From assembly GCA_025024175.1 (NCBI GenBank), contig QCXZ01000137.1:69192680-69256679 (forward strand): 64,000 nt of DNA. Reading direction: 5' to 3'. The translations under genes were made by a program, and so were the position numbers. How positions within the stretch are numbered: position 1 is the stretch's first letter; every line of letters starts with the position of its first letter. Positions 45,600-56,970 of this stretch are shown piece by piece. The notes under the pieces were generated by a model, which did not search any database, was not told the origin of the DNA, and saw only the letters and a program-made list of their open reading frames with translations. Origin of the DNA: Rhyzopertha dominica (lineage: Eukaryota; Arthropoda; Insecta; Coleoptera; Bostrichidae).

Positions 45600-48500
45600 G
45601 CAATGTATAATGTGTTTAATTTGTACTAAAACTATATAGTTATTTCAATTTTGTTATTTTACCACAACAGTGATATTATTATACATAGAACATGTATGTT
45701 ACAATGCATGTGTAAGGCCAGGTAATACTTATAATACATTACTTATAGTATAATTTATTATAGTAAATGCATTTCAGTTGTGTCATGTTGAACATACACC
45801 AGAAATTTCCAAAAATGAAGTGTCTGCCATAAACCTATCAACATTGTTATGAACAAAAAGAGTTTGGTAACATTGTACACTGCTGCCAGTTTAAATCAAT
45901 TCTATCATTCTCTCTGTATTGTGCCGGCAAATTCCATATATGGTAATGGCATTATGTCATTGACGATGTAACTTTGAAATTTTGTGAACAGCGATATAGT
46001 TTTATATATAAAAAGTGTTCCAGGGTGTTGAGAAAGTTTATAGTATTGAGTCAGTAGACAAAAAATTAAAAACAATCCACAAGTGTTATATATAGTACTG
46101 CAAAAAATTTGAATAGCAATGGAGCAGTGTAAAGCTGTACCTGATATTGCTATTAACATAAAGCTATTGTAACACACCTTATTAAGGCAGATTTTTTAAC
46201 TTTTGTACTTTAATCCTTTTTGGGAACTTTATACAGGCTACTCCATTTTTCATAGTAAAATACTTATTAGCCATTAAAAAAGCTTATAGCAACATAGTCA
46301 TAGAGCCATAAACTGGGTTATTTTTTATAGTTCCTAACCAGTTGTATTTAAACAAAATTTTGTTACTAGTATATTCATTTAATTATCAAAATTTCTTATA
46401 TAAAACCATCCAGAGTTAAATCTAAACAAATGAATAAGGCAATTAGCATTCTGTACAAAAAGGCATTTTTTAATACCTATTTAAATAACAGTTTTATTGT
46501 AAAACACTCAGCATTTTATATTATTGGTGTCTTCCTAACAAAAGTTTGGAAGCATAATTCCGCTAGATGGCACTCAAGTATATTTTGAATCGTTTACTTG
46601 TTTATTCTTTGACTTCTAATAATAATTTTATTGTAAAACCATTTCCTTTATTGATTTACTCTTATATTTGCAGACTATACCTGCCTTTTTTAACTTCTTT
46701 TTTTAATACCCCATAATATTGCAAATTGCATCAGTTTTTCTTTTAAAAATTAAACAAAATCTTATTCCTGCCTTTTTAATACCACAAAGAAAATTAACAT
46801 TTACTTGCTCACAATACACAATTACTAATTTCATGTTACATATATCAGAATTACAAGCAACATTACAATCATATAGGTAATTTTACCACAATCTATTTAA
46901 ATTAATAGGTTACTGGTAACTTTATCTTGCACAAAACATGAGTTGGGCTAAAATATAATTCCTATTCATCTTGAAGGTAATCATTTTTATTTATTTTAAA
47001 TGAGTCAGTAAAAGATCTTATCCAGATCATTTTAAATAATGTATACTAATAAAATTTTCTGAAAAATTATTGATTGTTATTAGATTTAACTTTAGCATCT
47101 TATAAAAATTATCAATATATTCAAAAACAAAACTTATATGCCCGAGTTCTAATATTTGCAAAGCTCAGTTCAGTAACTTTTAAGTGACCTATGCAACATA
47201 GCGGTATCGTTTTGGGTAAGTACCTAGCCTCCTAGTATTTGTAGTCGAGTAATGTGCCCTGTGCTTAACTAGCAATACTCAAAATCCTGTTGAGACTTTG
47301 GTTTAATTTTTGTTTTTTCATACTAACTTTTTCTAAAGGAGCGTAGCTCAACAATGGATATCAATTGTGAAGAGCACTAAATTTCATATATAATTTTTTT
47401 TCTAAACTCGAATTGAGCTACCTATGCTTATGGACCTTTGAAGAAGGCTATATTTTTAAAATTGTTAAAACAAGCTAACATCCTATTTTTTTGGGATATT
47501 TCTACTATTAAAAAAATATGTGCATATATTATTGTCATCTTTTCAGCAATTTCATAATTTTCACTGTTTGATCATATTATAGTTGTAAAAGGGATCATAG
47601 ATCTTGTAGTTCTTCTTTCAAATTTGACTGTTACTGTGAGAAAGGTGATCCTGCAGGAGTACTTTACTTTACTTCAATCAACTACAACTTACAAGTTGCA
47701 ACACTTCCTTCATTCATGTCTTTAGTGGTTGTAAAACCATCTCCGAAACTGTAAGTATATTTATCGGAGGAATACTTCATTCTGCTCTACTTACTATTGA
47801 GTACTCTCAAACTTGAACAAAATAGTTTCAACAGACTGACAATATAGATGGAAGAATGTAGTTGAGATTGGAGAACGTTTCATTGTATTTGTATTACATA
47901 TGGTGGTTACATGAGCAGCCAAAGCTTAGCATGACTGCCACCAACTACAGGTACTGCAAAATACCATTAATTCCAATTTACTAATTGTAAAGGATTCTGT
48001 ACAATGGGGGGCTGCTGTATTAACTTTTTTACCAGTACTTCAGAACCAACAAAAGTGTATTGCAAAACATTTGTCCTTTTTTTTAATTATAATAAAAAAT
48101 GCTTTTCTTTTCAAAACTTCGTTACTTAATCTATTGAGTTTAGAAAAAATACCATTTCTGAAAACTATAGTTGATATTTTTCTACCTAAAACAATAAGTT
48201 GCCTTAACAAAACATCTATGTCACGTGTAATCCTGAGAATAAAACACCTATTTTTTTCCTAGAAAAGTTTGATTTTATCAATAAATCAGCTAAATAATAA
48301 ACTTGTATATAAAACTAAACCTTGGTAGAAGAAAGCATTCACAATTTAAAAATATATCAGTTTTTGCTTTTCCTAAATGTAATTCTTGTGGCTTGGGTAT
48401 GTTTTACCTTGATTTAAAGTGGCTTTGTGCTCCCAATTATTACATAAGCTTGGGTAACTTTACTTCGCTTGAATGCTTCTTTTAATCCTCATAAAACAAT

Positions 48501-49099
48501 CTAGTGCTCTTAAGAAATGATGATGATCGTGGTTACGATATGTGGTTTGGAAAAAATATATCACGAAACACAACAAAAAGTTTTTAATTTTTGTATCTAA
48601 TACTAAAAAGCAAACTATGGATGAAAAAGTTAGTTTTCCAATTCATAATAGACAATATATTTATTTTATAAGGGTTTTTTGTTATATATCCTATTCATGA
48701 CTGATATTTCATTTCTGCTTTTATATGAATAAACTGTTTATTTTAATGCTAAACTAACACTTAAAAAATTGTGAACAGCCCTATAACAGAATATGGCAGC
48801 GACTATTTTTTCTTGTTTTTCACTAAGGAGTAAAAATTATGCATACATGGTAGTGACACAAATTGAAGAAGACAAAAATTGGCATCCAATTATAAAGCAA
48901 TATTTATTATATGGGGTAAGGTTAAAAAATATTTACAAAAATCAACTTTATTTGTGAAATATCACAATCTGCAAAAAAAAATGTGTTCATTCACTACACT
49001 AATTTTAAAGAGTTCAAAAAGACCTACAATTTGGCATATAACTTAAGGTTGTACCTAAAAAAACAAAGCCTGGGGAGTTTTAGGCGGTGGACCCTTGTA
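45600..49099. other. Gene-poor AT-rich interval
   Basis: About 3.5 kb without recognisable genes. Frames at 45905-46177 (minus), 48071-48262 and 48303-48485 (plus) are AT-rich by-products. No long repeat arms noted before the long-TIR transposon. Confidence 0.35.
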
Positions 49100-49101
49100 T
49101 A

Positions 49102-50178
49102 GCGAACTTTTTACACCATCTTATAAAGGCGTTCGTTTAGCTTTAACTTCCTATAACTACTAGGAACAATAAAAAAAGAAAACTACAGAACGCTTTTGGT
49201 CAGAATAATGCAGCCACATGCATGTGTTCTTAATAGGTCCTGGATTTGTAAGGATTCAAAAATGGTACCCATAGATAACGACAAGTCTGGTCTTGGCTAC
49301 GGTGCTACCATGCAATCATTCAACTGCCAGTCACAATTTATCTCCATTGTTTTTCTTGGCTGGTATTTTGCAAGTGCAAGAAAAATATGGCGCATGAAGT
49401 GATTATCGGCAATTTACAAAATTATAGTTTTATAGTCAGCTCCTCGTTCAACAAGGCGAGGAATCATTAATTTGCATAAGAAAATGGACAGTATAGTATA
49501 AGGCAATAAACATGAATGTACTTTGTTACCACAATTTTTTAAATAAAGTGGATACAGGATCAAGTAAAATTTTACTTAAAGCTTACAGATGTTTTTGAAA
49601 TAATCTTAATCATTAGAAATTCTATGAATTTGCTACTTAGGGTGATGAAATAAAAAATTTTTTATTTAAGTAATAAGAAAGAGCTAACCAGGGTAAAACC
49701 TGAGGTAAATATAGGTATTTTGTTAATAAGAATAATGTGCTAATTTTTTTGTATCAGTTAGACCAGCGGTTTTGAATCTGTTTGTTTTAAATGCCCACTT
49801 TATCATGTGCTTCTAATTTTTAAGTGTTTAAAGTTACATAATTTCCTAAATAATGCCGATAAGGTTTAAATTAGGGGTCAGTAAGACATAAACAAAAAAA
49901 CTTGATGGGCACAAAACCAAAATAATGTTTATTACAACAACACAACAAAATTTTACAATAAATTAAAGTAAACATGTCTGCTAAACTTAAAATACATATT
50001 ACTGCAATAAGATACATGTTTTTAATGAGAACCTTCCGGCTAGTGAATTTAGCTGGAGCTGGACGATACTTTGATGTGATATAATGTATCTTATGATATT
50101 TCAAAATGATTTCCCATAGGTATTGCCACAATAGAGTGGGTGGGGGGCCTACACTTACCGAACCACAATAAACAGAGC
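49102..50178 (+). repeat. Left terminal inverted repeat
   Basis: About 1.08 kb, the outer tip GCGAACTTTTTACACC. It is diverged from the right arm by many substitutions and small indels, so the element is old. A 122-codon minus-strand frame (49871-50239) and a related plus-strand frame in the other arm (51854-52066) are shared because of the inversion and do not look functional. Confidence 0.65.
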
Positions 50179-50779
50179 AGTAAAATGGAACGGACTCAGA
50201 AAAATTTGCAAATAAAATAAAAGCAGGCAAGATTAACAAAGCAGTTAAATGACACTAGATAATTCTGAAAATTTCAGGACATAGGTATTTTATTGAAACT
50301 TCAAATAACTAATAAATATGTACACTTAGAACAAATTTAAGTTAAATTACAAATAAAATTGTGCCTATAATACTATATAGAAATGAATATAGATATATAC
50401 AGAATAGAAAGTGTTACGACGTATGATATTTACTTATTTATCAAAGTTGAGTTCTCTATCACTATCAGCATTAACAGAAATGACTGGATATCAGGTTCAC
50501 GGTAAGTATCTTCACCTTTTATTACATGGTCCACACAGTTTCTTCAAATGTGATCACAAATGCTGTTGATTTGTTTCTTAATTAGTTCTGCAACACTACC
50601 ACTTAACGTCAAAGCAACATTGAACTTACATACTTTTTTTTAACTGAATTCTACATTAGTTTTATTGGATTAAATTTACAGTAATGTGGAGGTAAACGTA
50701 AAACCGTATGATTAAAATCTGTAGCTATTAAGTTGCATACAAACTGTCTTTTTAAATTTAGCACTGACAACACTTCTAA

Positions 50780-51500
50780 TAGCCCTCTTTTAAGTAACCT
50801 TCTTCAAAATATAAGTCTCTCGAATACATAAATTCATGTATTCTTTTGGTGCTGGAAGCTGTGGGAATTCTGTGAAGTTGTCTACTGTGATAGAAAGCAT
50901 TGTCCGTAACAATGACGCTTTTTGGTGGTATGTTTGGTAGCAACTGGTTTTTGAACTATTCTTCAAAAAATTCTGCTGTCCTGTCGTCATGGTAATCGAA
51001 ATTTAAACATTTTATATTTTTCCTGACAATAAAAATACGTTTGATACCCAGCCATTATAAGATCCTGCATGATTAATAGTAACCCTCTTCCTGTGACTAG
51101 CGGGTGTGTTGGTGCAGCACTTGTTAGTTATCAGTCCATTCTTTTGATAGCGTCGTGGGTGTCGAACCATGTTTCGCCTAAATATACGATATGTCTATTT
51201 TCAGATTGAAATTGTTTAAGTTTTTCCAAATATTCCATACTTAAAACCTGCGTAAACTTTCCATAAGTGTTTGTCATCTATTAATAATTTTATTTGATAT
51301 TTGAATCCCATTTTAGAAAGGATGCGCCATAATATCGCTCTTGAACATTGGATATCATTTTCATCCGTCATTAATCTCTCGAGCAAAGTATCGATAGTAT
51401 ATACAGTATGGCAAATTATATCTTCTTTTATATGGTCCATGCTTTTAGAAATGCCCTTATCAGACCGTGTTTATCTTTCCAGCATAGTTTCGTTTATAGC
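50780..51500 (-). pseudogene. DDE (IS630/Tc1-class) transposase relic
   Basis: Minus-strand reading: a helix-turn-helix stage ends with SRAILWRILSKMGFKYQIK (frame 51216-51440). Next come NRHIVYLGETWFDTHDAIKR, the first catalytic block (normally YLDETW, here G for D), and KSVIVTDNAFYHSRQL, the second (DNA.YH). The third acidic block is not recognisable. This is the domain order of the DDE_3 family common in insects. Several frameshifts and stops interrupt it. It lies between the two long inverted arms, so it is the former transposase of that element. Confidence 0.65.
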
Positions 51501-51845
51501 AGAGTTTTCTCGAAATTTCTATCCATTAAAGAATAATAATCGAATAATTTCCTTGGCATCAGATAAAAAAACTTCCTTTTTGAGGAAACACTGGCACAAA
51601 CTTCAGTACACTACGGACGCCACTAATTGCGTATAGAGTCATACAATATACGGAAGTATAGATATTATAGTCGTGAGTAAGGTCGTCCTTATTTTAATTA
51701 ACAGTTTGATAACACACGAAAAACTGCATTTCTTGAAATAAACGGGAAATACTTTCTCGAAATTTTACCTGAAGCCTTTCTGCTTTATTGCTGGATAACT
51801 TGCACTTAAGGTAGGTATTCTGCAGTGTTAGAAGGGATCAACAAT

Positions 51846-52989
51846 AATGTTTATTGTGGTTATCGGCAACCCATTTTGATGTTATTTTAAAATATCTTGA
51901 AACTGAACATAATAAATTGTGCACCAAACATACATTAAACTTTGCTAAATTCACCATATTATTATTCATTATGTATCTTATTTTAGTAATTGGTATGTTA
52001 AGTTTAGAGGACACATTTACTTTTAATTATTGCAAAATTTTGTTGTATTATTGTAATAAAAGTTAGTTTGGTTTAGTGCCTATCAAATTTTTTTGTTTGT
52101 GGCTTATTAACTCTTAATTTTAAACACTTATAAATTAAGGGAGGGGGGGGCAAAAAATGGTTAAAACCACTGGTCCAACTAGTATAAAAAATTTTCATAT
52201 TCTTATTAACAAAATACCTATATTTATATCAGGTTTTATCCTAGTTAGCTATTTCTAATTAGCTACATAAAAACTGTTTTATCTTATCACCTTATGTAGC
52301 AAACACATAGAATTTTTAATTATTAAAATAATTTCAAAATCTGTAAGCTTTAAGTAAAATCTTACTTAATCTTATTGGCATATGTGATTGCCAAAAGCTC
52401 CGAAAAATATTACATTTATTATGTTCCTATGAGGTATTAACATAACAAAAATTATATAAAATAATGAAGTTACTAAATGTTCTTTATTCAATTCATAATT
52501 AACAATTTAATCATACTCGATATCGGCATTCTGTTTATTACCTTGTGCAACACGGTCCGTTTTCTTATGCAAATTAATGATTCCTTGCCTTGCTGAAAGA
52601 GGAACTGACAATAAAATTAGTTTTGCAAATTGCTGATTTTATGAACATTAGTAATCGACAGCTACAAATATTTGCTGATGTTCACTCCACATACCACATT
52701 TTTTTTACAAACTTTAACAAAAATATACCAGCCAAAAAAATAGACATAAATTGAGGATATGGCAGTAAAACGATTGCATGGTAGCACCATAACAAAGACA
52801 GACTTGTCATTGTCTATGGGTAGCACTTTGTTTTTGAATCCACACAAATCCAGGACCCAATAAAGCTTTCCATAGCTTTATTTTGTTTTATTATTTTTAA
52901 TATTATAGGTTTTAATTTCATACTAAGTTTTAACTTCTTTTAGCTTTAGCTAAAAGAATGCATTATAAGATATGGTGTAAAAGGTTCAA
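51846..52989 (-). repeat. Right terminal inverted repeat
   Basis: About 1.14 kb inverted relative to the left arm. It contains a G tract near 52141 where the left arm has a shorter counterpart, accounting for part of the length difference. Confidence 0.65.
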
Positions 52990-52991
52990 TA

Positions 52992-53930
52992 GATATCAAT
53001 AAAACAAATATTACAACAAAAAATCTAGGTGGCCGAAGTACTATGGGCCTGGTACGTTTTACCATGAGTTTAGAATAATAATACTAAAATTAGACGTTCA
53101 TGTGACATAATTGCTTTTTTTAAATTACAGCAATAATGATTGGCTGAAAACATTTATGTTATTACAAGCCATCATTTTAATAAAAATACAACACAATACT
53201 TAAGTATTAAATCATTATTCATGATGTTCTCCAAGATAACAAGTGAAAGAAATACAAAACTACTGGTTTTCAAAAACAATCCGTTCTGCTATATAAAATG
53301 AAAGATATCAGAAATAACTATAATTTACTAAAACATATTGATAATTGAAAACCCTTGTATTGCAATAAACATATTGAGGAGCACTTTAAAATAAGTAGGC
53401 TAGATTATGTCTTATTCTGTTAGAATTCTCATGAAAATGTGGATATTTAGAATGATTAAGATTATAGACACATGGGGTTTCAACAATAGGTATTTATAGC
53501 GTCATCAGTCAAAAAAAAAAGCATCTTTGAAGACCAGCTTTTTCTGACCTGCTTGCATGCTCTAAAACACTTAACAGCAATGCAAAAACCTTTCTTTCAA
53601 TTTTAAATTAAATACATTAAATACACACCATCAATACATTTTTATAAACTAGCTGAAAGTAAATAACTATTATCATTTACTATGATGGTAAGAGTCGATA
53701 ATTATAAGCTTAGCTGCTACTTGTTTACATTATTCCTTACGTGAATTAAGTGTGTACCTAATGTGGTGCATATCCTTTTCTACTTTTAATTTTTTTATAA
53801 GTTGCTTCTTTTCATATCAAAAAATATGAATGTGGAGGGAATTTCAGGAATTAAAAGTCTACCCTTCTTCAACTTCAAAATAAAAAATCATTACTAGATA
53901 TAATAGAAGAATAATACTACAATCAAATAT
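52992..53930. other. No gene seen
   Basis: AT-rich spacer between the long-TIR transposon and the 3' end of the MTRR gene. Nothing recognised. Confidence 0.4.
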
Positions 53931-54070
53931 TTCATTTATTAAATAAAAATCCCTATATTTTTCAGTAATCCTGCAAAACTAAATTGAAGCTCTGCTCACA
54001 TATTATAGCTAAATATTCTAAATGGGGAGGAAATGTGAAAATAATTAATGAAGCCATTAATGTTGTAATT

Positions 54071-54076
54071 TTTATT
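54071..54076 (-). terminator. Polyadenylation signal candidate of MTRR
   Basis: AATAAA on the minus strand about 20 bases after the MTRR stop codon; another lies near 53935-53945. Either could serve. Confidence 0.4.
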
Positions 54077-54096
54077 ACTATATGTATACCTCTATA

Positions 54097-54966
54097 TTAT
54101 CGCCATTTTTCTTGAACATATTGTTTAGTGCTTTCTAGTCTCAACATAAAATTTTCTGCTAGTTCCAGAGTGTTAAACTCTGACCATCTAACTAGCACTG
54201 ATACAATAGTTTCTCTAACATTAGGGATCATATTTTTCACATCTCCACAAACATAAACCCTAGCTTGCCACTTAACCAACATCTCTACAAATTCTCTTCC
54301 ATTTTCTTCAATTCTGTCTGACACATATTGTTTTGTTTTACAATCTCGTGAAAAAGCAGGAAAAAATTTTGTGAGTGTGCCTTGTTCAAGATAATTTTTA
54401 ATGGCATCCTTATACAAAAAGTCTCTGTCGGAATAGCGACACCCATAAAACAACCACCGTTCTTGGGTGTTGGATAAATTTTGTAAACATATGTGCTGCA
54501 AAAATCCAATAAAAGGTGAGATGCCACTTCCTGCTCCAATCATAATTACTGGCAAATTTGTTAAATCTGGTGATAGTATAAAATCACTGCTTTTTCTGAA
54601 ATAAAACGGAATGTGTTTCACAGGGCCACCAGATAAAAAGTTTTTGACTTCCTTCTCTAAAAAGCTAGTACACAACCCTCTTATACCGTCCTCTCGATAA
54701 ACCACCGTAAATGTAATTGACAATTCATTAGCAACTAAAGGTGATGATGAAATGGAATAAATTCTAGGTTTCATTGGCGGCAAGTATTCAAAAATTCTTT
54801 CGATGGGTGGCTTACTTGACTTAAAAACTTTTAAGGTGTCGACTATCGTTCTACCTTTTTCTATAAATTTAATATAACGGACAGTTTCTTGAGGAGATGT
54901 AATTAACATGAGCTGTTCTTTATCATTTTCTGAAGAGTTATAATGAAGAAGCATCTTTAGAAAACC
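54097..54966 (-). CDS. MTRR: Methionine synthase reductase, last exon (FAD/NADPH domains)
   Basis: Product: the diflavin enzyme that transfers electrons from NADPH through FAD and FMN to reactivate cob(II)alamin-bound methionine synthase, in the cytosol. This exon (289 codons plus stop) begins after an acceptor TTTTTTTAG with GFLKMLLHYNSS. It carries the FAD-binding box PRIYSISSSPL, GIRGLCTSFL, the NADPH-binding loop IGAGSGISPFIGFLQH, FYGCRYSDRDFLYKD, FPAFSRD, KQYVSDRI and VYVCGDVKNMIPNV, and it ends QEKWR with the aromatic C-terminus of the family. GFLQH after the glycine loop and the sequence of the upstream exons point to MTRR rather than P450 reductase, nitric oxide synthase or NDOR1. ATG 54954 is internal, not a start. 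Upstream exons are at 55016-55261 and 55316-55459. Confidence 0.85.
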   Translation of the reverse strand, partial: GFLKMLLHYNSSENDKEQLMLITSPQETVRYIKFIEKGRTIVDTLKVFKSSKPPIERIFEYLPPMKPRIYSISSSPLVANELSITFTVVYREDGIRGLCTSFLEKEVKNFLSGGPVKHIPFYFRKSSDFILSPDLTNLPVIMIGAGSGISPFIGFLQHICLQNLSNTQERWLFYGCRYSDRDFLYKDAIKNYLEQGTLTKFFPAFSRDCKTKQYVSDRIEENGREFVEMLVKWQARVYVCGDVKNMIPNVRETIVSVLVRWSEFNTLELAENFMLRLESTKQYVQEKWR

Positions 54967-55015
54967 CTAAAAAAAATATTTAATAATCTTATAAGATTGT
55001 AAGTATTATGATTAC

Positions 55016-55261
55016 CTTTGAAGGTGGACCTCGAATATCTAAACAATTCATCATCGTATTCCTTATAGTACCACTTTGCGGTATATGTTTAGGTATAACT
55101 AAATTTTTTTTAGTGGTACCTGGTGTAATAATTAAGGAATATGTTTTGTCTGCAAGTTCATTTAGGTTTAACGAATCTAATAATTCTCTGACTTCATCCT
55201 CACTATTTTGAGGAATAATACCTATCGTATCCCCTGGACTAAATATATGTTCAACAGGCCC
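55016..55261 (-). CDS. MTRR: MTRR middle exon (connecting domain)
   Basis: 82 codons, phase 0 at both ends, with acceptor TTTATTTTAG and donor AAG/GTAATC on the minus strand. The translation runs GPVEHIFSPGDTIGIIPQNS, EDEVRELLDSL, KHIPQSGTIRN and CLDIRGPPSK. The FxPGD..GIxPxN block starts the FAD-binding region of diflavin reductases, and the HIP..C.LDIR ending matches MTRR. Introns of 49 bp and 54 bp separate it from its neighbours. A plus-strand open frame over the same bases (55008-55211) is a shadow. Confidence 0.85.
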
Positions 55262-55315
55262 CTAAAATAAAACAACTGTAAAAGTTTGAATTTTTTTAAT
55301 TTTTAAGTTCCATAC

Positions 55316-55459
55316 ATTTTCACAATTTAAATTTAAGTGTAGCTGAAAAACGGATTTTACGTCCTCTCCTTTAGTGAGAAGTTTAGCGTTTTTAATTGGT
55401 GCATGCAATAATGGACTGTTTCCAAATGGAAGTATAAAATTCCCTTCAATTTGCGCGGC
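55316..55459 (-). CDS. MTRR: MTRR exon (linker into FAD region)
   Basis: 48 codons in phase with the next exon: AAQIEGNFILPFGNSPLLHA, PIKNAKLLTKGEDVKSVFQL, HLNLNCEN. The PI..AKLLT...DVKSVF..L block is the beta strand that opens the connecting domain. Acceptor TTATTTTAG is clear; the donor AAT/GTATGG is weaker and was chosen because it keeps the frame. The upstream exon should code the end of the flavodoxin domain, but I find no continuation before the nsl1 promoter region. Confidence 0.75.
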
Positions 55460-56339
55460 CTAAAATAATTTACGTTATAACTTTTTAAAATTAGCTTTGG
55501 TTAATTAACACATTTGTTTTAGAGAAGTTCTGGTCGCAAAATTTCAATTCCAAGAAGTGTCGCGCACTCATCCTTGCAACTTGATATGGTTTAACCTCAA
55601 CATTGAAGTTGCGAAAGCAAAATTTTCAGCTGTCATTACCACATGACGTGCTGCTAGTGCAAGCCTCCAAGAATCCAAATGTGAAGCATGAAAAAGTGTT
55701 TAACTAATGTTTTCAGACTCTAAATGTTTGTGCACAATAGATACTTAATAATAACATGTACAAAGCAAAGTGAATTACGGAATTTTCGAATCTGAGAAAA
55801 TTATGGTAAGTGATGATTGCAAAAGATCCTCTGCATACATGCATTCACCTAAGAATCCCCAAAACGTCGTTCAATATGCCAAAAATGCCCAAAATTTCTT
55901 TTAATGATAGTAACCCTGAACAACAATTTTAAAAGTTCTTGGAGATATGCACATATAAATTTTATTATAACGTCGATATACACGTGTTCTAAGAATACTC
56001 ATTTTCATAAGTTGATGATGTAATACTTTAAATAATTCCCTTTTATTTTAGATTTGTTGGGAGATTGCACTAATACTTTATTTTTAATTGGCCTACCTTT
56101 TTAAAGTTCGCGCTTTGTAGTTGTGTGACTTGCTCGCTAGAGCGGTTTATTGGCGTTTATGTAACAGTGGCGCCAATTCAACAACTGTTAATCACACCAC
56201 GTTTTTAATGCTTTGATTTTGAATGTGACACATCTTACAAATCGTAATGAAGTATAGCTCTTAAGTAATTGAACAGTATGTAAAATAACGATCTTTATTG
56301 ATTGTGCAAGTTTTTCATTTGATCGCCGTAGTCCCATAG
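55460..56339. promoter_or_regulatory. Interval between MTRR exons and nsl1 leader
   Basis: About 880 bp that should hold the 5' exons or promoter of MTRR and the upstream promoter of nsl1. On the minus strand a 43-codon open stretch (55568-55699; contains SWRLALAARHVVMTAENFA) looks protein-like but is not flavodoxin and was not identified. No flavodoxin phosphate loop or aromatic FMN contact is readable in either strand. Base composition is more balanced near 56120-56200. Confidence 0.35.
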
Positions 56340-56669
56340 GCCTTGGCTAGTGGAAATTCGCGTTTGCTCTGTTGGTTTCAACGCCGCCGTTGATGCTAGC
56401 TGTTAGCGTAGCTGGCCGAAATGGATGAGTGCGTTGTTCGTCTGTTTTAAGCGGAGGTCGCCATTGTTGTTCCACAAAATACGCGAACAAAACTGAAATA
56501 TCCCCCTTGTAATATTGTAAATGCTGCTGTGAGTGGTTTATGCAGATTTGTAGTTGTGTGTGAACAAGTGACACGTAACATATACAGTGTTATTTCTTCG
56601 TAATAAGTGTTTAAGTGGTGCAATGTTCCGAAGGTGCGTATTCTCTCTATCTGCACCGTAGTACGTTTC
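56340..56669 (+). other. nsl1: Probable untranslated first exon and promoter of nsl1
   Basis: A good donor GTAAGT at 56670 and an acceptor CTTTTTGTTTTCAG ending at 56914 would define a 245-bp intron in the leader. An alternative donor AAG/GTGCGT is at 56634. The transcription start was not identified. Open frames on the minus strand here (56347-56574, 56447-56656) are shadows. Confidence 0.4.
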
Positions 56670-56970
56670 GTAAGTTTGGACCCATCACGTGGGAGTATTT
56701 CATTCGAATTACAGGATAAAAACAGGAGGAATCAAAACGAGAATTAGATTTGAAAAAAAGTGAAAACTTGTTTAAAAAATGCGTTGCTGTAATTGCCGCG
56801 CTTTGAATAGTTATTTATGCTGAAGCATAGAATTAAGGCGTTGTTTGTACGGCAACCGACGGCTATAGGAAAGCAGTTCTTCTATGGCTTTCTACATAAT
56901 CTTTTTGTTTTCAGAAGTTTTCATGTAATTGTATGGTTTATATGAAATCTTGATGAAGAACACTGGATGA

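Larger units (their letters stand above)
49102..52989 (-). mobile_element. DNA transposon with about 1.1-kb terminal inverted repeats
   Basis: The left arm 49102-50178 and the right arm 51846-52989 are diverged inverted copies. Examples are GAACTTTTTACACCATC against the inverse of GGTGTAAAAGGTTC at the tips, GGTCCTGGATTTGT with AAGTCTGGTCTT (49240-49300) against AAAGACAGACTTGTC and ACAAATCCAGGACC (52790-52860), and AACCACAATAAACA at 50161 against TGTTTATTGTGG at 51848. TA at 49100-49101 and 52990-52991 are probable target dinucleotides. The 1.67-kb centre carries a transposase relic. Confidence 0.7.

Noticed and set aside
54097..54966. P450 reductase, nitric oxide synthase or NDOR1 as identity of the diflavin exon
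   Set aside because: GFLQH after the NADPH loop, the HIP..CLDIR exon end and the linker strand fit methionine synthase reductase best.
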